In this document: positions 20,048 through 32,100 of the stretch, one piece after another
Layout of the letters: every line of letters begins with the position of its first letter
Numbering within the stretch: the first letter of the stretch is position 1
Assembly (NCBI GenBank): GCA_026018925.1
Contig: JAKSZU010000003.1
Span: 6,616,367-6,680,366 of the forward strand
Source of the DNA: Tupaia tana
Taxonomy: Eukaryota > Chordata > Mammalia > Scandentia > Tupaiidae
DNA length: 64,000 nucleotides
Direction: 5' to 3'
Position numbers and translations under genes: made by a program
The notes under the pieces: generated by a model
Seen by the model: the letters and a program-made list of their open reading frames with translations, nothing else
Told to the model about the DNA's origin: nothing
Databases searched by the model: none

Positions 20048-20328
20048 GGGGACCAGCAGATGGTGTAGTGGTTACGTCGCTTGACTCTCACATGGCCCAC
20101 TGCTGTTCGAGTCTTGGACCCAGTGGCTTGAAAATCATGCCAGGCATGTGTGTGTGCCCAGGATCCCAAGAGGAAAATGGATGAGAAAGGACTGTGGCAT
20201 GGCCCTCCCCCTGGGGGGAGATTTCTCATTTTCCCTCTCACTGTCTCTGTCTCTCTCTGTCTGTCTCTCTCCCTCTGGCAAGTGCATGCACCCTAAGGCA
20301 AAAAGTTCTAAAAAGGAAAACAAAAACT
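20048..20328 (+). mobile_element. tRNA-derived SINE (older type)
   Basis: Head 'gggaccagcagatggtgtag', B box 'ctgttcgagtcttgg', palindrome 'ccccctggggg', long TCTCTGTCTC tract, 'ccctaaggcaaaaagttct' and A tail. Confidence 0.9.
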
Positions 20329-20589
20329 TGGTTTCCTGCATATGTCATAGAAATTCACCTCATTGGGTGTGAGACTTCTCCACAGGTCTTCCCTGCATAA
20401 TCTCATCTTTATTTCTGAATTTGCTGAAATGTTTGAGGAGCTCCATTAGTCACGTGCCAAATCTCCATCATGCTGCTGAAAATTCTTCTGTCCTCATCGA
20501 TTACCTAATTCCAAAGTCCCTTACATGCTTTAGGTACTTGTTACAATAGTATCCCACTTCCAGGCACCACAATTTTTTTAAAATTTTTA

Positions 20590-21045
20590 TGGCTTCTGTA
20601 CCAAGTCAAAACAACCTAGATGACTCAAATCGATATATATGTATTATATTACAGTTCTGGAAGTTAGGAGTCCAAAAATGAGTCTCTTAGGAATAAAACC
20701 AAGGTGTTAGCAGAGCTGGCTCCTTCTCGAGCCTCCAAAAAAGAATCAGTTTCTCCTCCTCTTCCAGCTTCTATGTGCTGTCAGTGCTCTGATTTGGGGC
20801 TACATCCCATTGATCTCTGCAGCATCTTCACATTGCCCTCTTCCTCCTTTGACTTTCTTGACCCCCTCTGATAAAGCTCTTTGTGGTGAACTAATCTAAA
20901 TAATCCAAGCTAATCTCCCCATTTCACAAGTCTCAATCCTATCTGTGAAGGCCTTTTTTCCATATAAGGTAACAGTCACAGGCTATTGGGAATATTGGAT
21001 ATCTTTGGGGAGGGGAGTATCATTCAGCCTAATGCACTTGAGTCA
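20590..21045 (-). mobile_element. MaLR LTR (MLT1-like)
   Basis: Antisense signs are 'acagttctggaagttaggagtcc', 'aaccaaggtgttagcagagctgg', 'cttccagcttctatgtgctg', 'gaaggccttttttccatataagg' and 'ggatatctttggggagggg'. They follow the MLT1 LTR order. Confidence 0.65.
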
Positions 21046-21051
21046 GTTAAT

Positions 21052-21195
21052 TTCTCTGCAACTCATTTAAGTCTTACTTCCTAAGATTGTTATGGGAATT
21101 AAATAGTGTACAAATAGATTGGTTATAATGGTACTCAACATATAGTAAGTAATCTATTGTGTGTCAAATAGTAGTAGTAATAATAGCATCACCCT
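21052..21195 (+). mobile_element. MIR SINE fragment
   Basis: 'agtcagttaatttctctgcaact', 'taagattgttatgggaattaaat' and 'actcaacatatagtaagtaatct' match the central and 3' parts of MIR, an ancient tRNA-derived SINE. Confidence 0.7.
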
Positions 21196-21583
21196 TAATG
21201 CCAATCTCAGGATCATAGTTTACTCTCAAGTTCACTTATAATACGAAAGGTCTCCATAAGCTCATTATTTTAAAAAAAAATGCATAGATTTCAAAAAATA
21301 GTTTCATCAAAATAAACTCATATGCTAATTCAGTTTTTCCACAAACATTGTGAAATCTTCACATAATAGGTGCCCAAATACATAAATAGAACCAAAATCT
21401 CTAAAAGGATAGGTAGAAGTAGAAAATTTAGAAAACCTTTCTTTTATGTTATCTGTTCACTGCAGAGGGCCTTGACTTGCAATTCCAAGAAAAGACTGTA
21501 ACTTATTAGCAGATATGAAAGTGCTGATAGTGTTGATTTCTGGATCAGCAACTTCTTCTGTACTTATGCATCTGAAAACACTT
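21196..21583. other. unassigned AT-rich sequence
   Basis: No gene or repeat that I can support. Confidence 0.4.
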
Positions 21584-21592
21584 CCCTTCTAA

Positions 21593-21834
21593 TTTTTTTT
21601 TTCTACAGGGAGCATGCATTCACCAGAAAGGGAGAGAGAGAGAAAGAGAAAGTGAGAAATTACCCCCTGGCATCAGAATGGCTATGCCTCAATCCTTTCT
21701 CCTACATTCTTCTCATGGGATTTTGGACACACACACACAGGTGCTCAGCATGATTTTCAAGCCTCCAATCAGGAACTGCAGAGCTGGCCTTGTGGGATCC
21801 CGCTGCCCTAACCTCCATGCCACCTACTGGCCCA
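21593..21834 (-). mobile_element. tRNA-derived SINE (older type)
   Basis: T tail, 'acagggagcatgcattcacc', GA-rich tract, and end 'catgccacctactggccc'. The likely TSD is 'ccttctaa' at 21585 and 21835. The second copy overlaps the RPL6 pseudogene's own TSD. Confidence 0.85.
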
Positions 21835-21851
21835 CCTTCTAAGTCACTTTT

Positions 21852-22771
21852 CTTTTATGATCAGTTATTTAATTAGGTTCTTGGCAAAAAGTTTAGACCA
21901 CTAATTTGTGAGGATAAACTCCATTTGTAAGGGCAACCATGGGTCACAGGTAGCCCTGGAACTGAGGAACAGCTTTGATTTTTGGTAAAATCTGTGAGTA
22001 CACAACTTTCTGATCAAACTTGCGCTGCTCTGAAATCTCATATATCTCTTTCTCTATGTCGAAGATCTCACCTTCCTAGTGTCTAGGCTTCCACAGCTTC
22101 TTTTTCTTGAAGTAAACATCAGTAAGGTGCTTTGGGATTTTTACTTTGCTAATACCAATTTTCATGGAGGTTGTGATGACAAATTTCTGCTGTGTTCTAC
22201 ATAGTGGAATTCGATTGAGAACCAGCGGCCCAGCTACAAGCAGCAAGCCACTGCCCAGCTGCTTCAGGAAAACCACTCTCTTGCCTCTGTGACATCCAGT
22301 GAGGATGATCAGAATGGTCCTGGGAGTGAGGCTAGCTCGCAGCTTTCTCACATGCTGACTGAAGGGTTTTTTGTCATGGCCCAACATCTTTTGAGGCACA
22401 TATTCAGTAGGATAATACCTAGGCATTTTGAGAAGTTTAACCCCCCAGGTACCACCATTCTTATCTTCACTAACTGATTTTGTGACAGTCACAAGAACCT
22501 TCTCCTTTTTCTTTTCAATTCTGGATTTAGTGGCCTAGTATTTCCTCTCGTACACGGCCTTCCTGGAATACATGGCAGACCGGGAGTATCTGCCGATGCC
22601 CAGGACTAGGACCAGGTTTTGACTGCAATGGGACTTCCCATTCTTGGTAACCTTTCCCATTCTTTTAACCTTGCCACTGGCATCAGCCTTCTTGGATTCA
22701 GGTTTCTTCTCCTTAGTATCTTGCTTCTCAACTTTTTCACCTACTATTTCGTATAGTGGGAAAGAGAACTC
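21852..22771 (-). pseudogene. RPL6: RPL6 processed pseudogene
   Basis: An intron-less copy of the mRNA for ribosomal protein L6 (eL6), a large-subunit protein. The start codon is ATA (22745-22747). Recognisable blocks are '[20 protein letters not shown]', 'SHCSQN', '[20 protein letters not shown]', a stop after that, then '[15 protein letters not shown]', '[16 protein letters not shown]', '[20 protein letters not shown]', '[17 protein letters not shown]', a stop after 'KPRH', '[15 protein letters not shown]' followed by another stop, and the end 'TNGVYPHKLVV' (stop at 21893). A short A-rich tail follows. The TSD is 'ctaagtcactttt' at 21839-21851 and 'ctaggtcactttt' at 22772-22784. Dead copy; multiple substitutions imply age. 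Confidence 0.95.
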
Positions 22772-22784
22772 CTAGGTCACTTTT

Positions 22785-23370
22785 TAAAAGACAAAATCAC
22801 AAACTTCTGCCAGGAAACAGTTCCTCCTTCAGCCAGGGTTCAATATGGGGACAGACATAGGGTTTAACTCAGTTCTTCTTTCAGCAAGACTGTCATCTGG
22901 ATCTTGGCGATGATGCTAGCCAGAGATATTGACAGGGATACCTATCTTGCCACCTGATAAAACTAATCTATTTGCTTCCACTTTTTAACAGTTTTCTTAA
23001 GGTTAACTACATGAATTCTCAGACTCCCTGTGATTTTCCTTACATTCTCCTCCCCAAAACAGTATTTGCATAAAATGAAAATCTAGTGCCTCCATAGACT
23101 GTCTACTAGAGTTTGAGATTTGAGGTACTTACACTCCTGAACCCATCAGTCTTTGATTAAATGGTCTTTTGGCTCCCTAGATGCAAGAAACAAACAAGCA
23201 AGCAAGCAACAACAACAACAAAAACTGCCTCCTGGAGCTTAGAGGCAGACTTGGTTTTTTTTTTTCTCCCACATTTTCTTGATTTATAAAATACCTTAAA
23301 CTAAAAACATGGACAAAGCTGGAATCTAGTTACAAGTTCACTGTAATTTTCTTCTGAAACATTTTAAATT
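22785..23370. other. unassigned; short CAAG/CAA repeat
   Basis: No gene seen. A small simple repeat of CAAG and CAA units lies at about 23190-23223. Confidence 0.4.
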
Positions 23371-23374
23371 AATT

Positions 23375-24095
23375 AATTAATTTACATTTATTCTCTGAGC
23401 ATCGTCACAGCATACATAATGTGGTTTCCCATCCAGAATATACTGCAAAGTGGCTTAATCATACATGTTATCATCAGTAATTTTCCATTTCTAGTTTTAT
23501 ATATATACATGTATACATATATTTGCCCCCATTTCTCACCCTCTGCCATTTCCCACCTTCCTCCCACACTATCTCAGGTGTCTACAGTTGTTTTCCATTC
23601 CTTTTTTTTTCCATTCCCCCACATTTTATTGGTTCACAAAATTTCTTAAGTAATCTAACTACTTTCAATAGCATGTTCAGCTGGTATATACATATCTGTG
23701 AATATATGTCTGACTTTGGGCGTGAAACTCTGAGTAGAATGAATATGCTATAAGGTAGCACCTACCATATGCTATAAAGCTTACTATGGTCATTAAATAG
23801 ATATTTTTTAATAGATTTTTTTTTAATTTCAAGAAAAGTAGGTTTAGCTTTAATAAATCAAAGTAATGCCAAGGAAATTTACTTAAAATTTAAAGCCAGG
23901 AAACAGGTTAGGATTCTGTTCAAATAGTAGATATATGAACCTATTGGCAGCTCAAGACAGGACAAAAATCCTTAAAACTGAAAAACAAAACCTAGGAGAA
24001 AATCACCAATGTTTTATTAAAAAGTCATAAAATGCTGTTTCACGAGTTCAGTCTCATGTATTTAAACTATCTTGTGCCGTGGTTCCATCTTCCTG
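23375..24095 (-). mobile_element. L1 3' end (same subfamily as 7.3-8.0 kb)
   Basis: Begins 'ttaattaatttacatttattc', then 'cagcatacataatgtggtttccc', 'ccagaatatactgcaaag'. It follows 7291-7990 to 'agccaggaaacaggttaggattctg' and 'cagtctcatgta'. AT-rich insertions at 23500 and 23810 separate the blocks. Confidence 0.65.
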
Positions 24096-24109
24096 ATTAA
24101 ATTCTAGGA

Positions 24110-25184
24110 TATAATATTCAACTCCAGACTTGTCTTTATGATTAAGTTGGTAATTTTCTTAGTTTTTGAACTCTTATTTATGTGTGTCTGTATTTAATTT
24201 TCCTGGTATAGCACTTTCTTGAGAACTTCTTGGAGATCTGGTCTGGTGTTGGTAAATTCTTTCAGGCTTTGTTTATCTGAGAATGTTCTTATTTTTTTTT
24301 CCCATATAAAAAATAATCTTGCCAGGTACAATATTCTTGGTTGAAATTGCTTTTCCCATAACACTTTGAATATATTTTCCCATTCTTTCCTCACTCACAT
24401 TGTTTCTGATGAGAGGTCCACTGTTAGTCTGATGGGATATCCTTTGTAGGTAACTTGGTATTTCTCTCTTGCCAATCTTATCTTTGTCTGTGGTTTTGGT
24501 CAATCTGGCTATAATGTGCCTTGGAGAAGTTCTTCTCGGGTTAATTCTATTTGGGGTTCCTTTGTATTTCTTGGGACTGGATCTTTGAAAGCCTCTTTAG
24601 GCTTAGAAAGTTTTCTTGCAAGATTTCATGGAATAGGTTATCAATGCCCTTATGAGTCTCTTCGTCTTCTGGGATATCAATTATCTGGATGTTTGGACAT
24701 TTGATGGTATCTAGTATTCCTTGTATATTATTCTCATTGGTTGGGGGGCAATTTTCTCAGTCTTCATGATAGATTTTTCTAGGCCAGCAATTCTATCTTC
24801 TACACCCGAGATTCAATTTTCTGTATGATCTAGTCTGTTTTTAATACTTTCAGGGGAGATTTTTACTATATTATAGCCTTCATCTCTAACAGGTCCAATT
24901 CTTTTTTTTATAGTGTGTATTTCCTCTTTTAGATCTTGCAAGAATTTCCTCACCTCCTGGAACTTGTCAGCTCCTTTCTACTTCCTCTTCTGCAGTTCAT
25001 TGTCTCTCTTCTCTTCCATCTCTGTTAGCTTTGTCATTATGAATATTCTAAATTCCTTATCAGACATTTCCATGATTTCCATTGAACTGTCTGAAGATGA
25101 AGAGAAGTTACTCCTTTCCTTTGGAGGAGAGGTATTTTCTTGCTTTCCCATATTTCTTGTGCCCCTGCATTGATTTCTAGTCAT
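24110..25184 (-). mobile_element. L1 ORF1 remnant
   Basis: ORF1 encodes an RNA-binding chaperone in L1. The start codon is at 25182-25184 ('MTRNQCRGTRNMGKQENTSP') and the frame is open for 68 codons. The middle is broken. The C-terminal part at 24194-24394 ('EKQFQPRILYLARLFFIWEK', 'LQEVLKKVLYQEN' then stop) is clear. No ORF2 follows; sequence beyond 24110 changes to other repeat. Confidence 0.88.
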
Positions 25185-26200
25185 CTGATGGTTGGTGCAT
25201 TTCTTCTTAATTCTTGGAGTTCAATCTGAGTGTTCAGAGGTGAGCAGAAGGAGGTGATCTCCAATCACTCTTCTGTTTCATTTTCACTATTTGTTCATCA
25301 GGTTCAGTGTGAAGAGAGGACTATTCTAACCCTAATCATATTCAGATGTTTGGAAACTGATCACTTGGACCTGTCTAGAAACTTAGTGCATAGAGGCTGA
25401 TCAGCCAATGTATAAAGATAAAGAAAAGAGGGAAAAAATTAAAGAAGAGGAAAGAAGGAAAAATAAAATTAAAAATAAGAAAAAACTATGATAAAAAACC
25501 ATAAGGTCATAATTTTAAAAAGCAGAAAATGAAAACCGCGCAATGTGAAACCGATATTTCACAGCTGAAGTACAGTATCTATCTTAGGATAGACCTGGCC
25601 TGGGTTTGTGCCCTTCCTAAATGAAGTGGGGAAAGGAACCAATTAACACAATAAAGGAGAGGCTTGACAGCCCAAAGGATATTTACCTTAAAAAAAATTG
25701 AAAGTCGGGACCAGCAGTTAGCGTAATGGCTATGTCACTGGACTCCCATGTAGTCGACCATGGTTCACGTCCTGGACTGGTAGCTTAGACTCACGCTGGG
25801 CGCATGTGCGTGCGTGCCCAGGATCCCGAGAGGAGAACAGAGGAGAAGGGATTGTGGCGTGGCCATCCCCCCTGGGGGGTGATTTCTTGCTTTCTATCTC
25901 TCTGTCTCTCTCTGTCTGTCTGGCGAGCACACGTGCCCTACAGCAAAAAAAAAAAAAAAATTAAAAGTCACAGGGAGACATAGTGAGATAGAGAGAGACA
26001 GAGAGAAATGGAGAGGAGACACAGAGCTATCTCTGCCCACTAGAAACGAGTATGCAGGGGGAAGTCTAGCAGAAAATCTTCATTTTTGGTCAAGGAAACC
26101 AATATTTCACAGCTGAAGTAAGGTATCCATCTCAGGATAGGCCTAGGGGCAGACTTGTAACAAAAGAGACATAGGTGCTGGGTATAAAAGCACACTTAAT
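25185..26200 (-). mobile_element. probable L1 5' UTR with a repeated unit
   Basis: This lies directly upstream of the ORF1 start. A segment at 25548-25600 recurs at 26095-26147 ('atatttcacagctgaagta', 'gatagacctgg' and 'gataggcctag'). A SINE lies between them. After removing the SINE and its TSD the spacing is about 284 bp. This may be a repeated 5' UTR unit. Assignment to 5' UTR is by position. Confidence 0.5.
25707..25954 (+). mobile_element. tRNA-derived SINE (young type)
   Basis: Head with TTAGCGTAATGG, B-box region GGTTCACGTCC, palindrome, TCTGTCTC tract, 'cctacagcaaaa' and A tail. The TSD is 'aaaaaattgaaagtc' at 25692 and 'aaaaaattaaaagtc' at 25955. Confidence 0.93.
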
Positions 26201-26778
26201 GTTGGATCCCTCAGGGAAACATTGAACAAAATCTCTTTAAATAGTTAAATCCCATGTCCTCCAGCAAAGATGTTTATGGTGTTCTGGTTTTGGTTACTAT
26301 CATGAATTAACTATAGATATTAAGTCTCATTATCAGAAAACTGCTTTCTTATAATGTTTGCTTGAATACTCTGCAATAAGCTTCCAACTGAATTTGTGCT
26401 TTCAATAAAGAAGAGCTGTCATGGAGTTTCATGGAAAGAACTGTACTAAGTACTCTGAACTATTGTTACTTAAAGAATAGACTCTCGTGGCAGGTTTCCA
26501 AGATAACAATGCTTAGCTAACTTTCAAATCATGTCTTTGAACTGAGCTAGGATCTCCAGGATTCTTTCCATCTAGGGGCAGATGTTCTCAAAACTGCTGC
26601 ACCAAGATTCAGCAAGATGAGAATTCATTACATAGGACTGAATGAACTGATTAAAGAAATTTTGTGGTTAGTTTTCAGGAATGTTGTTTTTTTTAGTGTT
26701 CTATTTTTGTGGATATATGAGGAAATTCTATTTATTTTTCCTTAAACTACCTCCGATATCCAATTAATTTATACAAAC
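26201..26778. other. unassigned
   Basis: AT-rich sequence with no frame or repeat that I recognise. Confidence 0.4.
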
Positions 26779-26789
26779 TGATATCAACT

Positions 26790-27037
26790 GCTTTTGTTTT
26801 TAAGAGATTTTTGCTATAGGGTATGTGCACTCACCAGAGAGACAGAGAGAGACAGAAAGTGAAATACCCAAGGGGTATTGCCACCCTGCAATCCTTTCTC
26901 CTCCATTCTCCTCTTGAGATTTTGGGCATGCACACACACATGTCCAGCATGATTTTTGAGCCCCTGGGTTCAGAACTTGAACCACAGTCAGCCATATAAA
27001 AGTTCAGTGCCTTAACCACCACATCACCTGCTGGCTC
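26790..27037 (-). mobile_element. tRNA-derived SINE (older type)
   Basis: From 'taagagatttttgctatagg' to 'atcacctgctggctc'. The TSD 'tgatatcaact' lies at 26779-26789 and 27038-27048. Confidence 0.92.
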
Positions 27038-27438
27038 TGATATCAACTATTTTTGAATGTTATATAATTTTCATTCACCCTCAAAACTAAAAAACAACTC
27101 AAAACTTCTACTGAGTTTCCTCATTTTTCTTTTTATTTTTGGCCAATTTATTTCATTTTTTTAATGGTTTACATATTGGTAAATAATATATTACATAGAA
27201 TCTCTGTCTTTTTCTCACCCAGGACAAGAACCTGCTAGTCACCTCCAAGGACAGGAACCTGCTAGCCACCTCCAAAGTTGCCTGATTTTGGCCTCTGGCT
27301 TCAACTTCACAGCTGTGAAGTTGCCCCCAGTCAGGGTCCCCCCACCCCCGGACCCTGCACCACTCAGTTGGGGAAACACACAAGTTCACAGTCACTGAAT
27401 TCTTCTCCAACAAATTGACTCGAAGTGAATACTTTACC

Positions 27439-28395
27439 AAGTGACTAGAAATCGAAGAAGAACCTCAAGGTTGAGAGAATCAAGTAGTACATCCCCACCA
27501 AGGGAACAGTGTAACCTGTCTCCATGTAGGGAAAATTTAGAACATATTATCAAAATGTCAGAAAAAGAATTTAGAATATTATGGTAACAAAATTCTATGA
27601 GATGCAAGAGAAAAGAGACATAGAGCTCCAAGAGATGAGGAATTCCTTTAATGATATGAAAGAAGAATTGGTTGGACACCATTAAAAAAATCAATCAGAA
27701 TTGTTAGAAACGAAGAGTATAATACAGGAAATTAAGACCTCTCTCGAAAGTATCAAAAGCAGGCTAGACCATGCAGAAGATCGAATTTCTGAAGTAGAAG
27801 ACAAAACCAAGCACCTAGAAAAAAAATATCAAAAAAATGAGAAAACAGCCAAGAAAACTGAGGATAATACATGAGAAATACTAGATACCATGAAACGCCC
27901 AAATATATGAATAATTGGTATCCCATAAGGTGAAGAAACTAATAAGGGCATTGATAATTTATTTCACAAAATCCTAGAAGAAAACTTTCCAAGTCTAGAG
28001 AGGCACTCAAACATCCAGACCCAAGACATACAAAGAATCCCTAGTAGAATCAATCCAAGAAGATCCTCTCCATGCCACATTATAGCTAGATTATAAAAAA
28101 TGACAGACAAAGACAAGATACTCAGATTGGCAAGAGAGAAACGTCAAATCACTTACAAAGGCTATCCCATCAGGCTAACACTGGACCTGACATCGGAAAC
28201 AATGAAAGCAATAAAAGAATGGGGAAATATATTCAAAGTGTTAAATGAAAAACAATTTCAACCAAGAATACTATACCCAGCAAGATTATCTTTCATATGG
28301 GAAAAGAAAATAAAAACGTTCTTGGATAAACAAAACTTGATAGAATTTACCAACTCCAGACCAGCTCTTCAAGAAATTCTGAAAGAGTATTCTAC
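27439..28395 (+). pseudogene. L1 ORF1 (RNA-binding chaperone), decayed
   Basis: Comparison with the ORF1 start at 25184 places the start at 27439-27441, where ATG has become GTG ('gtgactagaaatc'). The N-terminal and coiled-coil regions (27540-27870, rich in Lys, Glu and Ile) have stops. The C-terminal domain is open from 28100: 'TDKDKILRLAREKRQITYKG', 'EKQFQPRILYPARLSFIWEK', 'LQEILKE'. One base is missing relative to the copy at 24194, so the usual stop is lost and the frame runs on into ORF2. Confidence 0.85.
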
Positions 28396-28399
28396 CAAG

Positions 28400-29016
28400 A
28401 AAACTAAAGAGAGACAGACAGCAATAAGAGAACAAAAAGCAACCAGGAATATGGCCAACTTAATGGTAGGGACAAGTCTGGAAATATTGATAATAACATT
28501 GAATGTCAATAGATTAAATTCTCTGATCAAGAGACACAGACTGGCTGAATGGATTAAAAATCAGAAACCTTCCATCTGTTGCCTACAAGAAACCCATCTC
28601 ATAGATAAAGACATACATAGACTAAAAGTGAAGGGCTGGAAAAAGGTATTCCATACAAATGGAAACCAAAAAAGAGCAGGAGTTGCTAAACTGATTTCAG
28701 ACAAAATAGTCTTCAAGACAAAAACCATAAAAAAAGACAAAGAAGGGCATTATATAGTAACAAAAGGCCTAATTCACCAAGAAGATATAACGCTTATAAA
28801 TATCTATGCACTGAATTCAGGAGCACCCAAATATGTAAAGGAAAGACTGCTAGATCTAAAAGGAGAGATAGACTGTAACACTATAATTGTTGAAGATCTC
28901 AACACCCCATTATGTCCCTTAGACAGATCAAGGAGACAAAAAATAAGCAAAGAGATTAAGGATCTCAATGATACCATAAATCAGATGGACTTGATAGACA
29001 TCTGTAGAACTTTTCA

Positions 29017-29059
<43 letters not shown>

Positions 29060-29125
29060 ACACACACAAAAAATACACATTTTTCTCAGACCTGCATGGT
29101 AGTTTCTCAAAGACTGATCACATGA
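28400..29125 (+). pseudogene. L1 ORF2 endonuclease region, fused to ORF1 frame
   Basis: Continues the ORF1 frame without a stop into ORF2: 'LEILIITLNVNRLNSLIKRH', 'CCLQETHLIDKD' (endonuclease motif with QETHL), 'RAGVAKLISDKIVF', 'LINIYALNSG', then 'VEDLNTPL' where L1 normally has GDFNTPL. A run of 41 A at 29018 encodes poly-Lys and shifts the frame. The proper frame resumes as '[20 protein letters not shown]' at about 29070. Confidence 0.85.
29018..29058. repeat. A41 homopolymer inside L1 ORF2
   Basis: 41 consecutive A, then (CA)5 and A6. It sits in the coding region, not in a 3' tail, and changes the frame. Confidence 0.97.
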
Positions 29126-32100
29126 TAGGGCACAAAATCAGCCCTTACAGATTCAAAGGCATGGAAACTATGTCCAGCATCTTCTCCAACCATGATGGAA
29201 TTAAACTTGATATTAATCTCAGAAAAAGCCCTCGAAAATATACAAATACTTGGAAACTAAATAACCTACTTCTGAATGACTCCATGACCACTGCAGAGAT
29301 TAAGACAGAAATCAAAAGATTCATGGAAACTAATGATAACGTGTACACAAGTTTCCATAATCTATAGGATACTGCAAAAGCAGTCATAAGAGGGAAGTTC
29401 ATAGCAATTAGTGCACACAAGAAAAGGATGGAAAGGTGGCAAAAGGACAACCTAACATCATCCTCAGGGAATTGGAAAAAGAACAACAGATTAATCAAAA
29501 AAAACGCCAGGAGAAAAGAAATAATAAAGATTCGAGCAGAAATAAATGAAATAGAAAATAAGTGAACTAGACAGAAAATAAATTAAAGCAAAAGCTGGTT
29601 CTTTGAAAAGATCAACAAGATTGACACACCATTAGCCAGACTAATTAAGAAGAAGAGAGAAAGGAACCAGATAAGTCAAATCCGCAATGAATCAGGCAAC
29701 ATTACAACAGACATAAGAGAAATACAAAACATAATTAGAGGATACTATGAGCGACTCTATGCCAAAAAAGAAGAAAACCTCGATTAGATGGACGAATTCC
29801 TGGACACACATAATCTATCAAGATTGACTCAGGAGGATATAGAAAACCTGAATAGACCAATAACAAGCAATGAGATTGAATCAGTAATAAATAACCTCTG
29901 AACAAAGAAAAGTCCAGGCCCCGATGGCTTCACTGCCAAATTTTACAGAATTTTTAAAGAAGAGGTAACCCCCATTCTACTCACACTGTTTCTAGAGGTC
30001 CAAAAGGATGGAGCCTTTCCAAATTCACTCCATGAAGCCTCCATTACCCCCATTCTCAAAACAGATAAGGATACAACAAAAAAGGAAAACTACAGACCTA
30101 TGTCCCTGATGAATATAGATGCAAAAATTCTCAACAAGATACTTGCTAACTGTATTCAACAGCATATAAAAATGGTTATTCATTACGACCAGGTAGGCTT
30201 TATTCCAGAGATGCAAGGGTGGTTCAATGGATGCAAAACCATAAATGCAATACACCACATTAACAGAAAGAAAGATAAAAATTATATGATTATTTCAATT
30301 GATGAGGAAAAAGCATTCTACAAAATACAACATGCCTTTATGATCAAGACTCTCAGTAAAATTGGCATAGAAGGACCGTTTCTCAACATAATAAAAGCCA
30401 TTTATGAAAAACCTACAGCTAGTATTATACTGAATGGGGAAAAGCTAACAGCCTTTCCACTAAAAACAGGTACAAGACAAGGCTGCCCACTTTCTCCACT
30501 CCTATTTAATATAGTACTGTAAGTTCTAGCCAATGCGAACAGACAAAAGAAGGAAATAAAAGGCATTCCAATAGGGGAAGAAGAGCTGAAATTATCTCTG
30601 TTTGAACATGACATGATTGTATACATAGGAGACCCAATAGTATCCATAAAAAAACTTCTCAAAGTAATAAAAGCATACAGTAAAGTAGCAGGATACAAAA
30701 TTAACTTACAAAAATCTATAGCATTTCTATATACAAACAAGCAGACAGAGACAGTACTGAAGAATGTAATTTCATTTACCATAGCCACAAGAAGTGTACG
30801 ATACTTAGGAATAAAACTAACCAAGGAAGTCAAAGACCTCTACAAGGAAAACTATGAAAACCTTAAAAAGGAAATGGAAAAGGATACTAAAAAGTGGAAG
30901 GACATCCCATGTTCCTGGATTGGCAGAATCAATATAATAAAAATGGCAATCCTACCCAAATTAATCTACATGTTTAATGCAATCCCTATAAAATTACAAG
31001 AGACATTCTTCACAGATCTAGAAAAGATAATCATAGAATTTGCCTGGAACCATAAAATACCCCGTTTTGCTAAAGCCATCCTGTGCAAGAAGACTGGAGT
31101 AGGTGGCATCTCACTCCTTGACCCTAAAATATATTGCAAATCTGTAATAATCAAAACAGCATGGTACTGGCACAAAAAATAGACATGAGGACCAATGGAA
31201 CAGAGTAGAGACTCCAGAAATAATCCCCAAAACATACAGCCAACTCATCTTTGACAAAGGGTACCAGTCAATCCAATGGGAAAAGGGAAACCTCTTTAGC
31301 AAATGGTGTTGGAAAAACTGGGTATCCACCTGCAGAAAAATGAATCTGAACCCCTATCTGTCACCATTAACAAAAATCAACTCAAAGTGGATCAATGATC
31401 TAAACCTAAGATCGCAAACTATAAAACTACTGATGGAAAACACTGGGGAAACTCTGGGAGACACTGGGGTAGGCAAAGACTTCTTAAGCAAGACCCCCAA
31501 GCACAGGCAATAATCCCCCAAATAGACAGGTGGGAATACATCAGACTAAGGAGTTTCTGCACAGCAAAGCACACTGTAATTAGTGTAAATCAACAGCCCT
31601 CGAATGGGAGAGTATTGTGTTAACTGTGCCTCAGTTAAGGGACTAATAACCAGAATACACAGGGAACTCAAGCAACTTACCCGGAAGAAAATGATAAATC
31701 CAATTAAAAGATGGGAAAATGAGCTGAATAAACAACTCCCTAAGGAAGACATACAAACAGCCACAAAGCATATGAAAAAATGCTCAACATATCCCTCATT
31801 GTGAGGGAGATGCAGATCAAAACCACAATGAGATACCACCTAACCCCAGTTAGAATGGCGAAGATTAAAAAAATAAATAAATGATAATGATAAGTGCTGG
31901 AGGGGATGTGGTGAAAGGGGAACACTCCTACACTGTTGGTGGGAATGTAAATTAGTCCAGCCACTGTGGAGAATGATATGGAGGTTCCTCAAAGATCTTC
32001 AAATAGAACTACTGCATGATCCAGCAATTCCACTCCTGGGTATCTACCCAAAGGACAGGAGAGCACTCAGTCAGAAAAGCACTTGCACATCTATATTCAT

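Noticed and set aside
28100..29125. A 341-residue functional protein
   Set aside because: It is a fusion of decayed L1 ORF1 and ORF2 with a poly-Lys run from an A41 tract.
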